Source: Teichococcus aerophilus
GTDB lineage: Bacteria > Pseudomonadota > Alphaproteobacteria > Acetobacterales > Acetobacteraceae
Direction: 5' to 3'
NCBI RefSeq assembly: GCF_014490485.1
Contig: NZ_JACTVA010000012.1
Span: forward strand, 1-64,000
DNA: 64,000 nucleotides
Numbering within the stretch: the stretch's first letter is position 1; every line of letters begins with the position of its first letter. The notes beneath the pieces are model-generated. The model was not told the DNA's origin. It searched no databases and worked only from the letters and a program-made list of their open reading frames with translations. The translations under genes were made by a program, and so were the position numbers. Of the stretch, positions 26,936 to 35,270 are shown piece after piece.

Positions 26936-27708
26936 TCCGCACCGAGGTCGTCGAGGGCACGATCCTTGTCATCACCATGGACCGGGCGCCGGCGAATGCC
27001 ATCGACCAGGGGATGAGCGACGGCCTCGACGCGGCGTTCAGCCGGTTCGAGCGGGAGACGGCGCTGCTGGCCTGCGTCGTTACCGGCAGCGGTGAGCGTT
27101 TTTTCTCGGCCGGGTGGGACCTGAAGGAATTCGTCGCCGGGCGGGACGACGAGAGCCGCTTCGGCAGCGGTGGCTATATGGGCCTGACGGAGCGGTGGGA
27201 CCTGGTGAAGCCGGTGATCGCCGCCGTCAACGGCACCGCGGCCGGTGGTGGGTTCGAGCTGGCCTTGGCGTGTGACCTGGTCGTGGCGGCGGAAGGCGCG
27301 CGCTTCATCCTGCCGGAAGTCCGGCACGGGCTGGTGGCGGAAGGCGGCGGCGCCATCCGTGCCCCGCGCCGGCTGCCGCCGATGCTGGCCATGGAATTGC
27401 TGCTGACTGGCCGCCCGGCCCTGGCGGAGGAACTGCACCGGCACGGCTTCGTCAACCGCGTCGTGCCGCCGGCGCAGGTGCTGGATGCGGCGCTGGAATT
27501 GGCGCGCGCCATCTGCGCCGCCGCGCCGACTTCCATTGCCGCAACGAAGGAAATCGTCCGTCGCACTGCGCATCTTTCCGTACGGGACGCCTATGCGGAG
27601 ATGCGGGGCGGCATGCTGCCCGCCTATCGCCGCATGCGGGATTCCGCCAACCGGACCGAGGGACCGCGCGCGTTCACGGAGAAGCGGCCTCCGCGCTGGA
27701 CAGGCTGA
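26932..27708 (+). CDS. enoyl-CoA hydratase/isomerase, CaiD-like (second copy)
   Basis: 258 residues. Crotonase fold with oxyanion-hole regions FSAGWDLKEF and NGTAAGGGFELAL, an acidic loop LPEVRHGLVAEGGG and the CaiD-type tail EGPRAFTEKRPPRWTG. It is paralogous to 10039-10824 but differs in the active-site loop (VAEGGG against IPEAGG), so the two probably handle different acyl-CoAs. It is the third gene of the aminotransferase operon. The promoter of the downstream ligase begins inside its last codons. Confidence 0.87.
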   Translation: MIRTEVVEGTILVITMDRAPANAIDQGMSDGLDAAFSRFERETALLACVVTGSGERFFSAGWDLKEFVAGRDDESRFGSGGYMGLTERWDLVKPVIAAVNGTAAGGGFELALACDLVVAAEGARFILPEVRHGLVAEGGGAIRAPRRLPPMLAMELLLTGRPALAEELHRHGFVNRVVPPAQVLDAALELARAICAAAPTSIAATKEIVRRTAHLSVRDAYAEMRGGMLPAYRRMRDSANRTEGPRAFTEKRPPRWTG

Positions 27709-27725
27709 GACCGCGCCGCAATACT
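27697..27725 (+). promoter_or_regulatory. promoter of the acyl-CoA ligase gene
   Basis: A -35-like TGGACA (27697-27702), a 17-bp spacer and a -10-like AATACT (27720-27725). Transcription would start near 27732, exactly where operator site C begins. Confidence 0.45.
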
Positions 27726-27731
27726 GGCTCA

Positions 27732-27763
27732 ATCTGAAACCGCGTTTCTCTATCAGAAACACG
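27732..27763 (+). promoter_or_regulatory. three-half-site operator, site C (IclR/PcaU-like)
   Basis: ATCTGAAAC, CGC, GTTTC, TCT, ATCAGAAAC, followed by ACG. GAAAC-CGC-GTTTC is a perfect inverted repeat and the second GAAAC is a direct repeat 20 bp on. It has the same layout and orientation toward the downstream gene as sites A and B. It ends 16 bases before the ligase ATG, so it would cover the transcription start. Confidence 0.7.
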
Positions 27764-27779
27764 CAGAAAGGGCCTTCGC

Positions 27780-29447
27780 ATGATGCAGCAGCCGGAACCG
27801 CCCTTCTGGCCGGCCGGCGTGCCGCAGGATTTCGGCCCCCTGCCGCGCAACCTGGGCGAGGCCTTGCGCGCCTCCGCCGCCCGCCGGCCGTCCCACCCCG
27901 CCCTGGTCTTCTACGGCGCGGAGATGCGCTTCGCGGAACTGCTCCGCCGTGTCGAAGCGCTGGCAGGCTTCCTGCAACATCGCTGTGGCCTGCTGAAGGG
28001 CGACCGCGTGTTGCTGGACATGCAGAACTCGCCGCATTTCGTCATCGGCTTCCACGCCATCGCGCGCGCGGGCGGCGTGGTGGTGCCGGTGAACCCGATG
28101 AACATGGCGCCGGAGCTGGCCTATCTCTGCCAGGATAGCGGCGCCCGCATCGCATTGATCGGCGCCGAGTTGCTGGACCGCTTCGCCGCGCTGATGCCGG
28201 CGCCGCTGCGGCACGTTGTCCTCGCCAGCTATGCCGACGAGATCCCGCAGCCACCGCCCTTCCGCCTGCCGCCGGTGATGGCGGAAAGCGTGCTGCCGGC
28301 GCAGCTGCCCCCCGACGTGGTGGCCTGGGCGGATGCGCTGGCGGAAACCCGGCCGCCCCGCCCGGATGATACGGAGCAGGACGACCTTTGCGTCATGCCC
28401 TACACCTCCGGCACCACGGGCAAGCCCAAGGCCTGCGCGCATACCCACGCCACCACATTGTTCACCGCCATCGCCCAGGCCGCCTGGTACCGCTACGACG
28501 ACGACACCGTGGTCACCGGCTTTATGCCGATGTTCCATGTCGCTGGCATGCAGGTCTCGCTGAATGGCGGCATCGTCGCCGGCGCCACCATCGTCATCAT
28601 GGCGCGGTGGGACCGGGAGCTGATCTCACCGCTCTTCACCCGCTACGGCGTCACGGTCTGGAGCGCGGCGCCCACCATGGTCGTCGATGTGCTGGCGGCG
28701 CCAGGCTTCGACGAAAAGGCCTTCACATCGCTGCGTGTGCTGACCGGCGGCGGCTCCACCATGCCCACTGCCGTGGCAGAGCAACTGGAACGCCGCTGGG
28801 GGCTGCGCTTCGTCGAAGGCTATGGCCTCAGCGAGACCATCGCGGCCACCCACCTCAACCCGCCCGACCGGCCGAAGCCGCAATGCATGGGTATTCCTAT
28901 CCAGGGCACCGTCTCCCGCATCATCGACCCGGAGACGCTGGTGGAACTGCCGGTGGGCGAGGTCGGCGAGATCATCATCGCCGGGCCGCAGGTCATGCGT
29001 GGCTACTGGAACCGGCCGGACGCCAATGCGGAAGCCTTCCTGCAACGGGACGGGCTGCGTTTCCTCCGCACCGGCGATCTCGGCCGAGTGGACGCGGAAG
29101 GCTATTTCTATACCGTCGACCGGCTGAAGCGGATGATCAGCGTCAGCGGCTACAAGGTCTGGCCCGCCGAGTGCGAGGCGACGCTGTACCACCACCCCGC
29201 CATCCAGGAATGCTGCGTCATCGCCGCACCGGATTCCTACCGCGGGGAGACGGTGAAGGCTTTCGTCGTTCTGCGCCCCGGCGCCGCGCTGGACGCCGCC
29301 GGGCTGATGGAATGGGCACGCAGCGTCATGGCCGCCTACAAGGTGCCGAGGCTGGTGGAGTTCGTGGACAGCCTGCCACGCTCCGGCACCAACAAGATCG
29401 ACTGGCGCAGCCTTCAGGTGGCGGAGTGGGAGAAGGCCAAGGCCTGA
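27780..29447 (+). CDS. AMP-forming acyl-CoA ligase
   Basis: 555 residues. An ANL-superfamily synthetase that activates a carboxylic acid to its CoA thioester through an acyl-adenylate. The P-loop is MPYTSGTTGKPKA (about residue 206). The A5 motif is EGYGLSET, the hinge region includes LRTGDLGRVDAEGYFY, and the catalytic Lys lies in SGTNKIDWRSL near the end. The specificity is not evident; long-chain, medium-chain and CaiC-like ligases all share these motifs. It has its own promoter and operator site C, separating it from the operon upstream. It would supply the first CoA ester for the dehydrogenases and hydratases of the window. Confidence 0.9.
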   Translation: MMQQPEPPFWPAGVPQDFGPLPRNLGEALRASAARRPSHPALVFYGAEMRFAELLRRVEALAGFLQHRCGLLKGDRVLLDMQNSPHFVIGFHAIARAGGVVVPVNPMNMAPELAYLCQDSGARIALIGAELLDRFAALMPAPLRHVVLASYADEIPQPPPFRLPPVMAESVLPAQLPPDVVAWADALAETRPPRPDDTEQDDLCVMPYTSGTTGKPKACAHTHATTLFTAIAQAAWYRYDDDTVVTGFMPMFHVAGMQVSLNGGIVAGATIVIMARWDRELISPLFTRYGVTVWSAAPTMVVDVLAAPGFDEKAFTSLRVLTGGGSTMPTAVAEQLERRWGLRFVEGYGLSETIAATHLNPPDRPKPQCMGIPIQGTVSRIIDPETLVELPVGEVGEIIIAGPQVMRGYWNRPDANAEAFLQRDGLRFLRTGDLGRVDAEGYFYTVDRLKRMISVSGYKVWPAECEATLYHHPAIQECCVIAAPDSYRGETVKAFVVLRPGAALDAAGLMEWARSVMAAYKVPRLVEFVDSLPRSGTNKIDWRSLQVAEWEKAKA

Positions 29448-29460
29448 GCGTTGGGCTTGG

Positions 29461-29705
29461 AAAGGCCGGGGCAAGAATTCCCCGGACCCCTTCTTTTCTT
29501 TTTTCGAGTTTTTCAGATGTGGCTGGTGATGGGGCGGTCTTGAAAAACGGCCGGGTGCGCCGGAAGTCTTTGACCACCGGCGACTGACGGTTCAGCCCAC
29601 GCGGCCCATATTCAAAATCATCAAGCAGCGTCCGCCCTCAGTCCTGGGGCGTGACGCCAAACTCGCAGAAAAAAGAAGAGGCCTGGGGAATTCCTTCCAG
29701 CCTTC
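29461..29705. repeat. intergenic inverted-repeat element, copy 3
   Basis: A 245-bp copy between the convergent ligase and BKACE genes. The left arm is AAAGGCCGGGGCAAGAATTC plus CCCTTCTTTTCTTTTTTCGAG. The centre has an imperfect CGCCGGAAGTC/GACCACCGGCG stem and GACTGACGGTTCAGCCC. The right arm is CTCGCAGAAAAAAGAAGAGG plus GGGGAATTCC. See 37018-37263 for the best copy. Confidence 0.75.
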
Positions 29706-29731
29706 CCCTGTCTCTCCCAGAACAACTTCCC

Positions 29732-30667
29732 TCAGAACTCCGTCTGATCGCCGCCCTTCAGACCCAGGATCTCGCGGGCTTCATTGGGGGTAGCGATTTC
29801 CAGGGAGAGGCTTTCCAGGATGCCGCGGATGATGCGCACCTGTTCCGCATTGGATTTCGCCATCTTGCCTTTGCCGGCATAGAGGCTGTCTTCCATGCCG
29901 ACGCGGACATTGCCACCCATGGTGGCGGCCATCGTCGCCATGTTCAGCTGGTGGCGTCCGCCGGCCAGGACGGACCAGCGGTAATTGTCGCCGAACAGCT
30001 TGTCGGCGGTCTTCTTCATGAAGACCAGGTTCTCCGGGTCGGCGCCGATGCCGCCCAGCGTGCCGACGATCAACTGCACGAACATCGGCAGCTTCACCAG
30101 GCCACGGTCCAGCATATGGGCCAGGTTGTAGAGGTGACCGACGTCGTAGCATTCGAATTCGAAGCGCGTGCCGTTGGCGCCGAGCTGGTCGAGGATGGTC
30201 TCGATATCCGCGAAGGTGTTGCGGAAGATGGCGCCGCGGCTGGCTTCCAGGTAGCCCTCTTCCCAGTCGTGCTTCCACTTGCCCTGGTATTTCGGGATCA
30301 TGGGGTAGGAGCCGAAATTCATCGATCCCATGTTGCAGGAACATAGTTCCGGCTTCGCGGCCAGCGGCGCGGCCAGCCGGTCCTCGATGCTCATGAAGGT
30401 GCTGCCGCCGGTGGTCATGTTCAGCACGGCGCTGGTGCGCTGCTTCAGGCTGCGCAGGATGTGGAACCAGGTGTCCAGGTCGCCGGTCGGCTTCTCGGTT
30501 TTTTCATCGCGCGCGTGCAGGTGCAGGATGGCGGCGCCGGCCTCGGCGGCTTCGGCCGCCTGGTCGATGATGGCGCTGGGCGTCACCGGCAGGTAGGGCG
30601 ACATGGTCGGGGTATGGGAGGCGCCGGTGATGGCGCAGGTGATGATAACCTTTTGGGACTTCGCCAT
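29732..30667 (-). CDS. beta-keto acid cleavage enzyme (BKACE, DUF849 family)
   Basis: 311 residues. Zn-dependent BKACE enzymes cleave a beta-keto acid with acetyl-CoA, giving acetoacetate and a new acyl-CoA (first known as 3-keto-5-aminohexanoate cleavage enzyme). Zn-binding His49 and His51 are in ILHLHARD, TTGGS follows near residue 106, and the conserved Glu is in VGMEDSLYAGKG. Substrates of this family differ widely: dehydrocarnitine, 3-keto-5-aminohexanoate, beta-ketoadipate and others. It is the last gene of the minus-strand operon, five bases after the SDR, which could make the keto acid it cleaves. Confidence 0.92.
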   Translation of the reverse strand: MAKSQKVIITCAITGASHTPTMSPYLPVTPSAIIDQAAEAAEAGAAILHLHARDEKTEKPTGDLDTWFHILRSLKQRTSAVLNMTTGGSTFMSIEDRLAAPLAAKPELCSCNMGSMNFGSYPMIPKYQGKWKHDWEEGYLEASRGAIFRNTFADIETILDQLGANGTRFEFECYDVGHLYNLAHMLDRGLVKLPMFVQLIVGTLGGIGADPENLVFMKKTADKLFGDNYRWSVLAGGRHQLNMATMAATMGGNVRVGMEDSLYAGKGKMAKSNAEQVRIIRGILESLSLEIATPNEAREILGLKGGDQTEF

Positions 30668-30672
30668 CGTTC

Positions 30673-31455
30673 TTACTCCGTATATTCCAGGCCACCGCAG
30701 ATGCTCATCACCTGGCCGGTGACGGCGCGCGCGGCGGGCGAGCAGAGATACAGCGCCATTTCAGCAATTTCCTCCGGCTCCACGGCGGTCTTGAGCGAGA
30801 CGGCGCGTAGCGCGATCTGCTCCATCTCCTCGTAGGTGATGCCCTTGGTGGCGGCGCGGTCGGTGAAGACGCGGCGGATCCGCTCGCCATTCACCACGCC
30901 GGGCGTGATGGCGTTGACGCGGATCTTGTGCGGCCCGAGCTCCACCGACAGGCCGCGCGCGAAGGAGATGACCGCCGCCTTGCTGCTGGCGTAGGGGGAG
31001 CGGAGCGGGAAGGCGAACTTGCCGGCCACGGAGGCCATGCAGATCATCACGCCCCAGCCATTGCGCTTCAGATGCGGCACCGTGGCGCGCGCGACGAAGA
31101 ACTGGCCGTTGACGTTGATGGCGTGGGTGCGGACCCAGTCCTCGGTGGAGATGTCCTCCACCGGGGCGGCGGGCCCGGCGATGCCGGCATTGTTAATGAC
31201 GAAATCCAGCCCGCCCATATCGGCGACGGCGGCGGCGGCGAAGGCATCCACCTGGGCAGGGTCGGACACATCGCAATGCATCGTGCCAAGGCCGGGCAGG
31301 GCCGCCGCCGCCTCCGCCAGCTTGTCATCCGCGACATCGCAGACCCAGACCCGCGCGCCCTTGTCCAGAAACGCCTTGGCCATCGACAGGCCGATACCGG
31401 CGGCGCCGGCCGTGATGAGGACGCGCTTGCGCGCCCAGTAGTCCTGCTCGGTCAT
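30673..31455 (-). CDS. short-chain dehydrogenase/reductase
   Basis: 260 residues. Rossmann fold with the NAD(P) motif TAGAAGIG (residues about 15-22), NNAGIAG, catalytic Ser in MASVAGK and YxxxK as YASSK. An acidic residue after strand 2 (CDVADD) favours NAD(H). In this operon it most simply oxidises the 3-hydroxy acid or 3-hydroxyacyl-CoA made by the hydratases to the 3-keto form used by BKACE. The start ATG at 31455 lies 37 bases after the CoA-transferase B stop. Confidence 0.88.
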   Translation of the reverse strand: MTEQDYWARKRVLITAGAAGIGLSMAKAFLDKGARVWVCDVADDKLAEAAAALPGLGTMHCDVSDPAQVDAFAAAAVADMGGLDFVINNAGIAGPAAPVEDISTEDWVRTHAINVNGQFFVARATVPHLKRNGWGVMICMASVAGKFAFPLRSPYASSKAAVISFARGLSVELGPHKIRVNAITPGVVNGERIRRVFTDRAATKGITYEEMEQIALRAVSLKTAVEPEEIAEMALYLCSPAARAVTGQVMSICGGLEYTE

Positions 31456-31492
31456 GACGGACCTTCTGCTGAGGGAAACAGGGAGGAACGCG

Positions 31493-32206
31493 TCAGACGG
31501 CGAATTCCTCGGCGAAACGGGGATATACCTCGGCCACCTCGCTGCGGACGAGATCGCGGATCTCCTCGCGCAGCGCGGCATCGGGCACGGGGGTGGTGGG
31601 AACGGTGGCCGGCTCGGCATAGTCGAAGCCGGTGGCGGCGCGGATGCTGGCCGCGTCCTCGCCCGGGTGGGCGCTGCGCAGGGCGAAACGGCGTTCGTCC
31701 TTGCGCCAGTCGAACAGGCACTTGCCGGTGACGAGCGCGGCGGGGCCGCCGGGGCGGTAGACCTCCGGCTCGCTCCAGCCCGGGGCGCTGATGAAGTCCA
31801 CCTTCGGCACCAAAGCGCGGCGGTCATGCTCCGGCCGGAACAGGATGACGCGCGGCACCAGCATGTACAGATAGGGCGAGCCGAAGGAGCCGGAGAAGCG
31901 CACTTTCGGCTTCTCATAGTCGCCGATGCTCAGCAGGTTGATGTTGGCCTCGCCGTCGATCTGCGCGCCGGAGAGGAAGAAGACGTCGATCCGCCCCTGC
32001 GCCGCGCTGTCGAACAGCTCCTTCGCACCGCCGGTGAAGCGGCTGTTGCGGCGGGAGCCCAGCACCGTCACGCGCATTTTGCCGCCGGAGCGCCGGCGCG
32101 CCAGCATCGAGGCCGCCATGGGGATGGGGGAGAGCGCGCCGGTGGCGACATGCCCGGCATCGCCGATCAACTCGGCGATGGCGTTGATCAGCAGCGCGGC
32201 ATCCAT
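31493..32206 (-). CDS. CoA-transferase, beta subunit (IpdB/GctB-like)
   Basis: 237 residues, class I CoA-transferase fold. LSGAQIDGEANINLLSIGDY and the PKVRFSGSFGSPY segment are typical of GctB/IpdB proteins. IpdAB of actinobacteria and proteobacteria has this fold but opens a steroid-derived ring by hydrolysis, so transferase activity should not be assumed. The start shares one base with the stop of the alpha subunit gene, as expected for an obligate heteromer. Confidence 0.85.
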   Translation of the reverse strand: MDAALLINAIAELIGDAGHVATGALSPIPMAASMLARRRSGGKMRVTVLGSRRNSRFTGGAKELFDSAAQGRIDVFFLSGAQIDGEANINLLSIGDYEKPKVRFSGSFGSPYLYMLVPRVILFRPEHDRRALVPKVDFISAPGWSEPEVYRPGGPAALVTGKCLFDWRKDERRFALRSAHPGEDAASIRAATGFDYAEPATVPTTPVPDAALREEIRDLVRSEVAEVYPRFAEEFAV

Positions 32207-32976
32207 CAGACGGTCTCCATGAACAGCGCGCCCCTGGCGTAGCGGGCCTGGGCCTCGGCGTCGGGCTCATATTCCTCGTCGATGCCCAGCGGCCAGGCGC
32301 CGCGCTCCGCCACCGCGATGGCGGTGACGTAGAGGGAGGGCAGCACGCCGGGCACCAGCTCTTCGCGGTCGAAGAAGCAGGTGTCCAGCACCCGCTCCAC
32401 CGTCACCAGCGTCTGCCGGGCGGCATGGGCCATGACGGAAAGCTCCAGCCGCCGGCCGACCCAGACATTGCCCTCGCGGTCTGCGGCAGCGGCATGGAAC
32501 AGCGCGATATCCGGGCGGATGGCGGGCAGCAGCACGATCGGGTCGGGCGTGTCGGAGAACGGGTTCTGGATGGTCTTCCAGTCCGGCCGGTGCCGCAGCA
32601 CGTCGCTGCCGATCAGGCCACGCAGCGGGATGAAGGGCAGGCCCTTCTCGGCGGCGTTGAGCGCGGCATGCAGGGCGGGGCAGGTGGAATCCAGCATGCG
32701 GATGCTGCCGGCGCGCACGGCGGCGTTGAAGGCGGGGGCTACGCCGAACTCGCCCAGCGTCACGGCGGCGGCTTCCATGGTGCGCACGCAGCCGGCGGCG
32801 ATCAGCAGGTCCGACTGGATGCCGGAGGACGGGCTGGCCACCACATGCAGGTCCCGCACGCCGCGTTCCACCAGCGCCCGCGTGGCGGCGATGGCGACGC
32901 CACTGTAGTCGGGCGGCACCACCAGCATGGCGCCATCGGGGATACGGGCAACCAGCTCTTGCAGGCTTTCGGTCAT
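32206..32976 (-). CDS. CoA-transferase, alpha subunit (IpdA/GctA-like)
   Basis: 256 residues. Partner of the beta subunit. The N-terminal DGAMLVVPPDYSGVAIAATR loop, LPFIPLRGLIGSD and HAAAADREGNVWVG are landmarks of this family. The pair would move CoA between acyl-CoA and a free acid, or hydrolyse a keto acyl-CoA, around the BKACE step. The start overlaps the stop of the molybdoenzyme gene by four bases. Confidence 0.85.
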   Translation of the reverse strand: MTESLQELVARIPDGAMLVVPPDYSGVAIAATRALVERGVRDLHVVASPSSGIQSDLLIAAGCVRTMEAAAVTLGEFGVAPAFNAAVRAGSIRMLDSTCPALHAALNAAEKGLPFIPLRGLIGSDVLRHRPDWKTIQNPFSDTPDPIVLLPAIRPDIALFHAAAADREGNVWVGRRLELSVMAHAARQTLVTVERVLDTCFFDREELVPGVLPSLYVTAIAVAERGAWPLGIDEEYEPDAEAQARYARGALFMETV

Positions 32977-35267
32977 GGGCGCGGCTCCAGGATCTCCGGG
33001 GGGAGGAAGGCGTGGGTGGCGGGCGGCGTGCCCGTGTAAGGCTCCACCTGGACCAGTGTCGTGTGGGCGGAGGGGGCCTGGGACAGCGCGGACGTACCCT
33101 TGTCCAGCGTCAGCACATTGACGTTGCCATGGCGGTCCAGCCCATCCGGTGCCGGGTCGTACCAGGCGCCGGTCGCCAGTTGCACGATGCCGGGCATCAC
33201 CGCATCGCTCAGCACCGCGCCGGCCAGGCAGGCGCCGCGTTCGTTGAACAGCCGCACTAGCATGCCGCCGGTAATGCCACGCGCGGCGGCATCGGCCGGA
33301 TGCATCGTCACCGGCTCCCGCCCCGCAACCTTGGACTGGCGGCTGTAGGCGCCATGGTCGTACTGGCTGTGCAGGCGTGTGCGAGGCTGGTTGGAGACGA
33401 GGTGCAGCAGCGCCCCGGTACCGTCCAGCCGCTCTGCCGGTTCCAGCCAGGTGGCGTGGCCGGGGCAGTCGGCATAGCCGAAGCCGGCGATGGTCTCGGA
33501 GAAGATCTCGATGCGGCCGGAGGGGGTGGCGAGCGGCGCAGCATCCGGGTCCGCGCGGAAGGCCTGCAGCAGGCTGGTCTCCTGCGCCGCCTGTGGCAGG
33601 CGGATATGCCCGTCCTGCCAGAACTGCTCGAAATCAGGTAGCGCCAGCTCGTGCGAGGCGGCGCGCTGCCGGGCCAGGGCGTAGAGGTGGCGCACCCAGC
33701 CCATCTCGTCCCGCCTATCGGTGAAGGCGTCGGCGAGGCCGAGATGCGTGGCGATGCCGGACAGGATGTCGAAGTCGCTGCGCGCCTCGCCCACCGGCGG
33801 CACCAACTGCCGCATGGCGAAGAGATGCGCTTCCCCCGTGGCGATGCCGATATCGTTGCGCTCGGCCGAGGTCGTGCAGGGCAGCACGATATCCGCCTGC
33901 TTCGCCAGCGCGTTCCACCAGGGCTCGTGCACCACCACCGTCTCCGGCTTCTTCCAGGCGGCGGCGAGCTTGTTCAGGTCCTGCTGGTGGTGGAACGGGT
34001 TGCCGCCGGCCCAATAGACCAGGCGGATCTCCGGATAGTGCCGCCGCTGCCCGTCATAGTCGAACGGCGCGCCGGGGTGCAGCAGCATGTCTGCCACCCG
34101 GGCGACGGGAATGAAATCCCGCACCGGGTTGCGCCCCTGCGGCAGCGCGGGCCAGGAGAACGGGTGCGGCGCGTGGCCGATGCGGTTGCTGCCGCCATAG
34201 CCGAAGCCGAAGCCGCCGCCCGGCAGGCCTATCTGCCCCAGCATCGCCGCCAGCGTCACCGCGGCCCAGAGCGGCTGCTCGCCATGGTCGGCGCGTTGCA
34301 GGGACCACGCGACGGCGATCATGGTGCGGGTGGCGGCCATGCGGCGCGCCAGCGCGCGGATGGCGCCGGCATCCAGGCCGCAGATGGCGGCGGCCCACGC
34401 GGCATCCTTGGGCTGGCCGTCGGCCGCGCCGGTCAGGTAGGGCAGGAAGCGGTCGAAGCCGGTGGTGCAACGGGCCAGGAATGCCGCATCATGCAGCCCC
34501 TCGGCCCACAGCGTATGCGCCAGGGCCAGCATCAGCGCCGTGTCGGTGTTGGGGCGTGGCGTAATCCATTCGGCCTCCAGCTCCGCCATCGCATCTTCGC
34601 GGAGCGGCCCGATATTAACGAATTCCATGCCGGCCGCGCGGCAGCGCCGCAGATGCGCCGCCACGTCATGATGGCCGACGCCGCCGGCGGAGACCTGCGT
34701 GTTCTTCAGCGGCATGCCGCCGAACATCACCATCAGCTTCGTATGCCGCTCCAGCACCGCCCAGGGGGTGTGCCGGCCCACCAGCCCGTCCTGGCTGCCG
34801 AGGACATGCGGCAGCAGCACCTCCGCCGCCGCGTAGCTGTGCGTGTTGACGGAGAAGGTGTAGCCGCCACAGGCGTTCAGGAAACGGTGCAACTGGCTCT
34901 GCGCGTGGTGGAAGCGCCCGGCACTGGCCCAGCCATAGGAACCGCCGAAGATGGCGCTGTTGCCGTGTTCAGTCGTGACGCGGCGGATCTCGCCGGCCAC
35001 CAGTGCCGACGCCAGCTCCCACGACACCGGCACGAAGGGTTCCTGTCCGCGCTGCTCCCGGCTGGCGGGGCCGTGCCGCAGCCAGCCGGCGCGGATCATC
35101 GGCTGGTGGATGCGCAGTTCGTCCCGCAGCGTGCCGGGAATGGAGCGGCCGATAGGCGAGGGGTCGGGGTCACCCGCCAGCCCTTCCAGCTCCTGCAAGG
35201 TGCCGTCCGCCACGGTGGCGCGGTAGGCGCCCCAATGGGTGAACAGCAGCGGCACTTCCCCCGGCAT
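32973..35267 (-). CDS. molybdopterin-dependent oxidoreductase, BisC/TorA-like
   Basis: 764 residues, DMSO-reductase family with bis-MGD cofactor and no N-terminal Fe-S motif. The segment GGSYGWASAGRFHHAQ (residues 108-123) carries Ser115, the Mo ligand of the DMSO/TMAO/biotin sulfoxide reductase branch. The C-terminal MGD-binding domain (LHLVSNQPRTRLHSQYD) is complete. No Tat signal is present, unlike TorA, so it should be cytoplasmic like BisC. Known relatives reduce S- or N-oxides. It sits between a hydratase and a CoA-transferase in a tightly packed operon, which suggests that the pathway substrate contains a sulfoxide or N-oxide, or that the enzyme has an untested activity. Confidence 0.87.
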   Translation of the reverse strand: MPGEVPLLFTHWGAYRATVADGTLQELEGLAGDPDPSPIGRSIPGTLRDELRIHQPMIRAGWLRHGPASREQRGQEPFVPVSWELASALVAGEIRRVTTEHGNSAIFGGSYGWASAGRFHHAQSQLHRFLNACGGYTFSVNTHSYAAAEVLLPHVLGSQDGLVGRHTPWAVLERHTKLMVMFGGMPLKNTQVSAGGVGHHDVAAHLRRCRAAGMEFVNIGPLREDAMAELEAEWITPRPNTDTALMLALAHTLWAEGLHDAAFLARCTTGFDRFLPYLTGAADGQPKDAAWAAAICGLDAGAIRALARRMAATRTMIAVAWSLQRADHGEQPLWAAVTLAAMLGQIGLPGGGFGFGYGGSNRIGHAPHPFSWPALPQGRNPVRDFIPVARVADMLLHPGAPFDYDGQRRHYPEIRLVYWAGGNPFHHQQDLNKLAAAWKKPETVVVHEPWWNALAKQADIVLPCTTSAERNDIGIATGEAHLFAMRQLVPPVGEARSDFDILSGIATHLGLADAFTDRRDEMGWVRHLYALARQRAASHELALPDFEQFWQDGHIRLPQAAQETSLLQAFRADPDAAPLATPSGRIEIFSETIAGFGYADCPGHATWLEPAERLDGTGALLHLVSNQPRTRLHSQYDHGAYSRQSKVAGREPVTMHPADAAARGITGGMLVRLFNERGACLAGAVLSDAVMPGIVQLATGAWYDPAPDGLDRHGNVNVLTLDKGTSALSQAPSAHTTLVQVEPYTGTPPATHAFLPPEILEPRP

Positions 35268-35270
35268 CCC

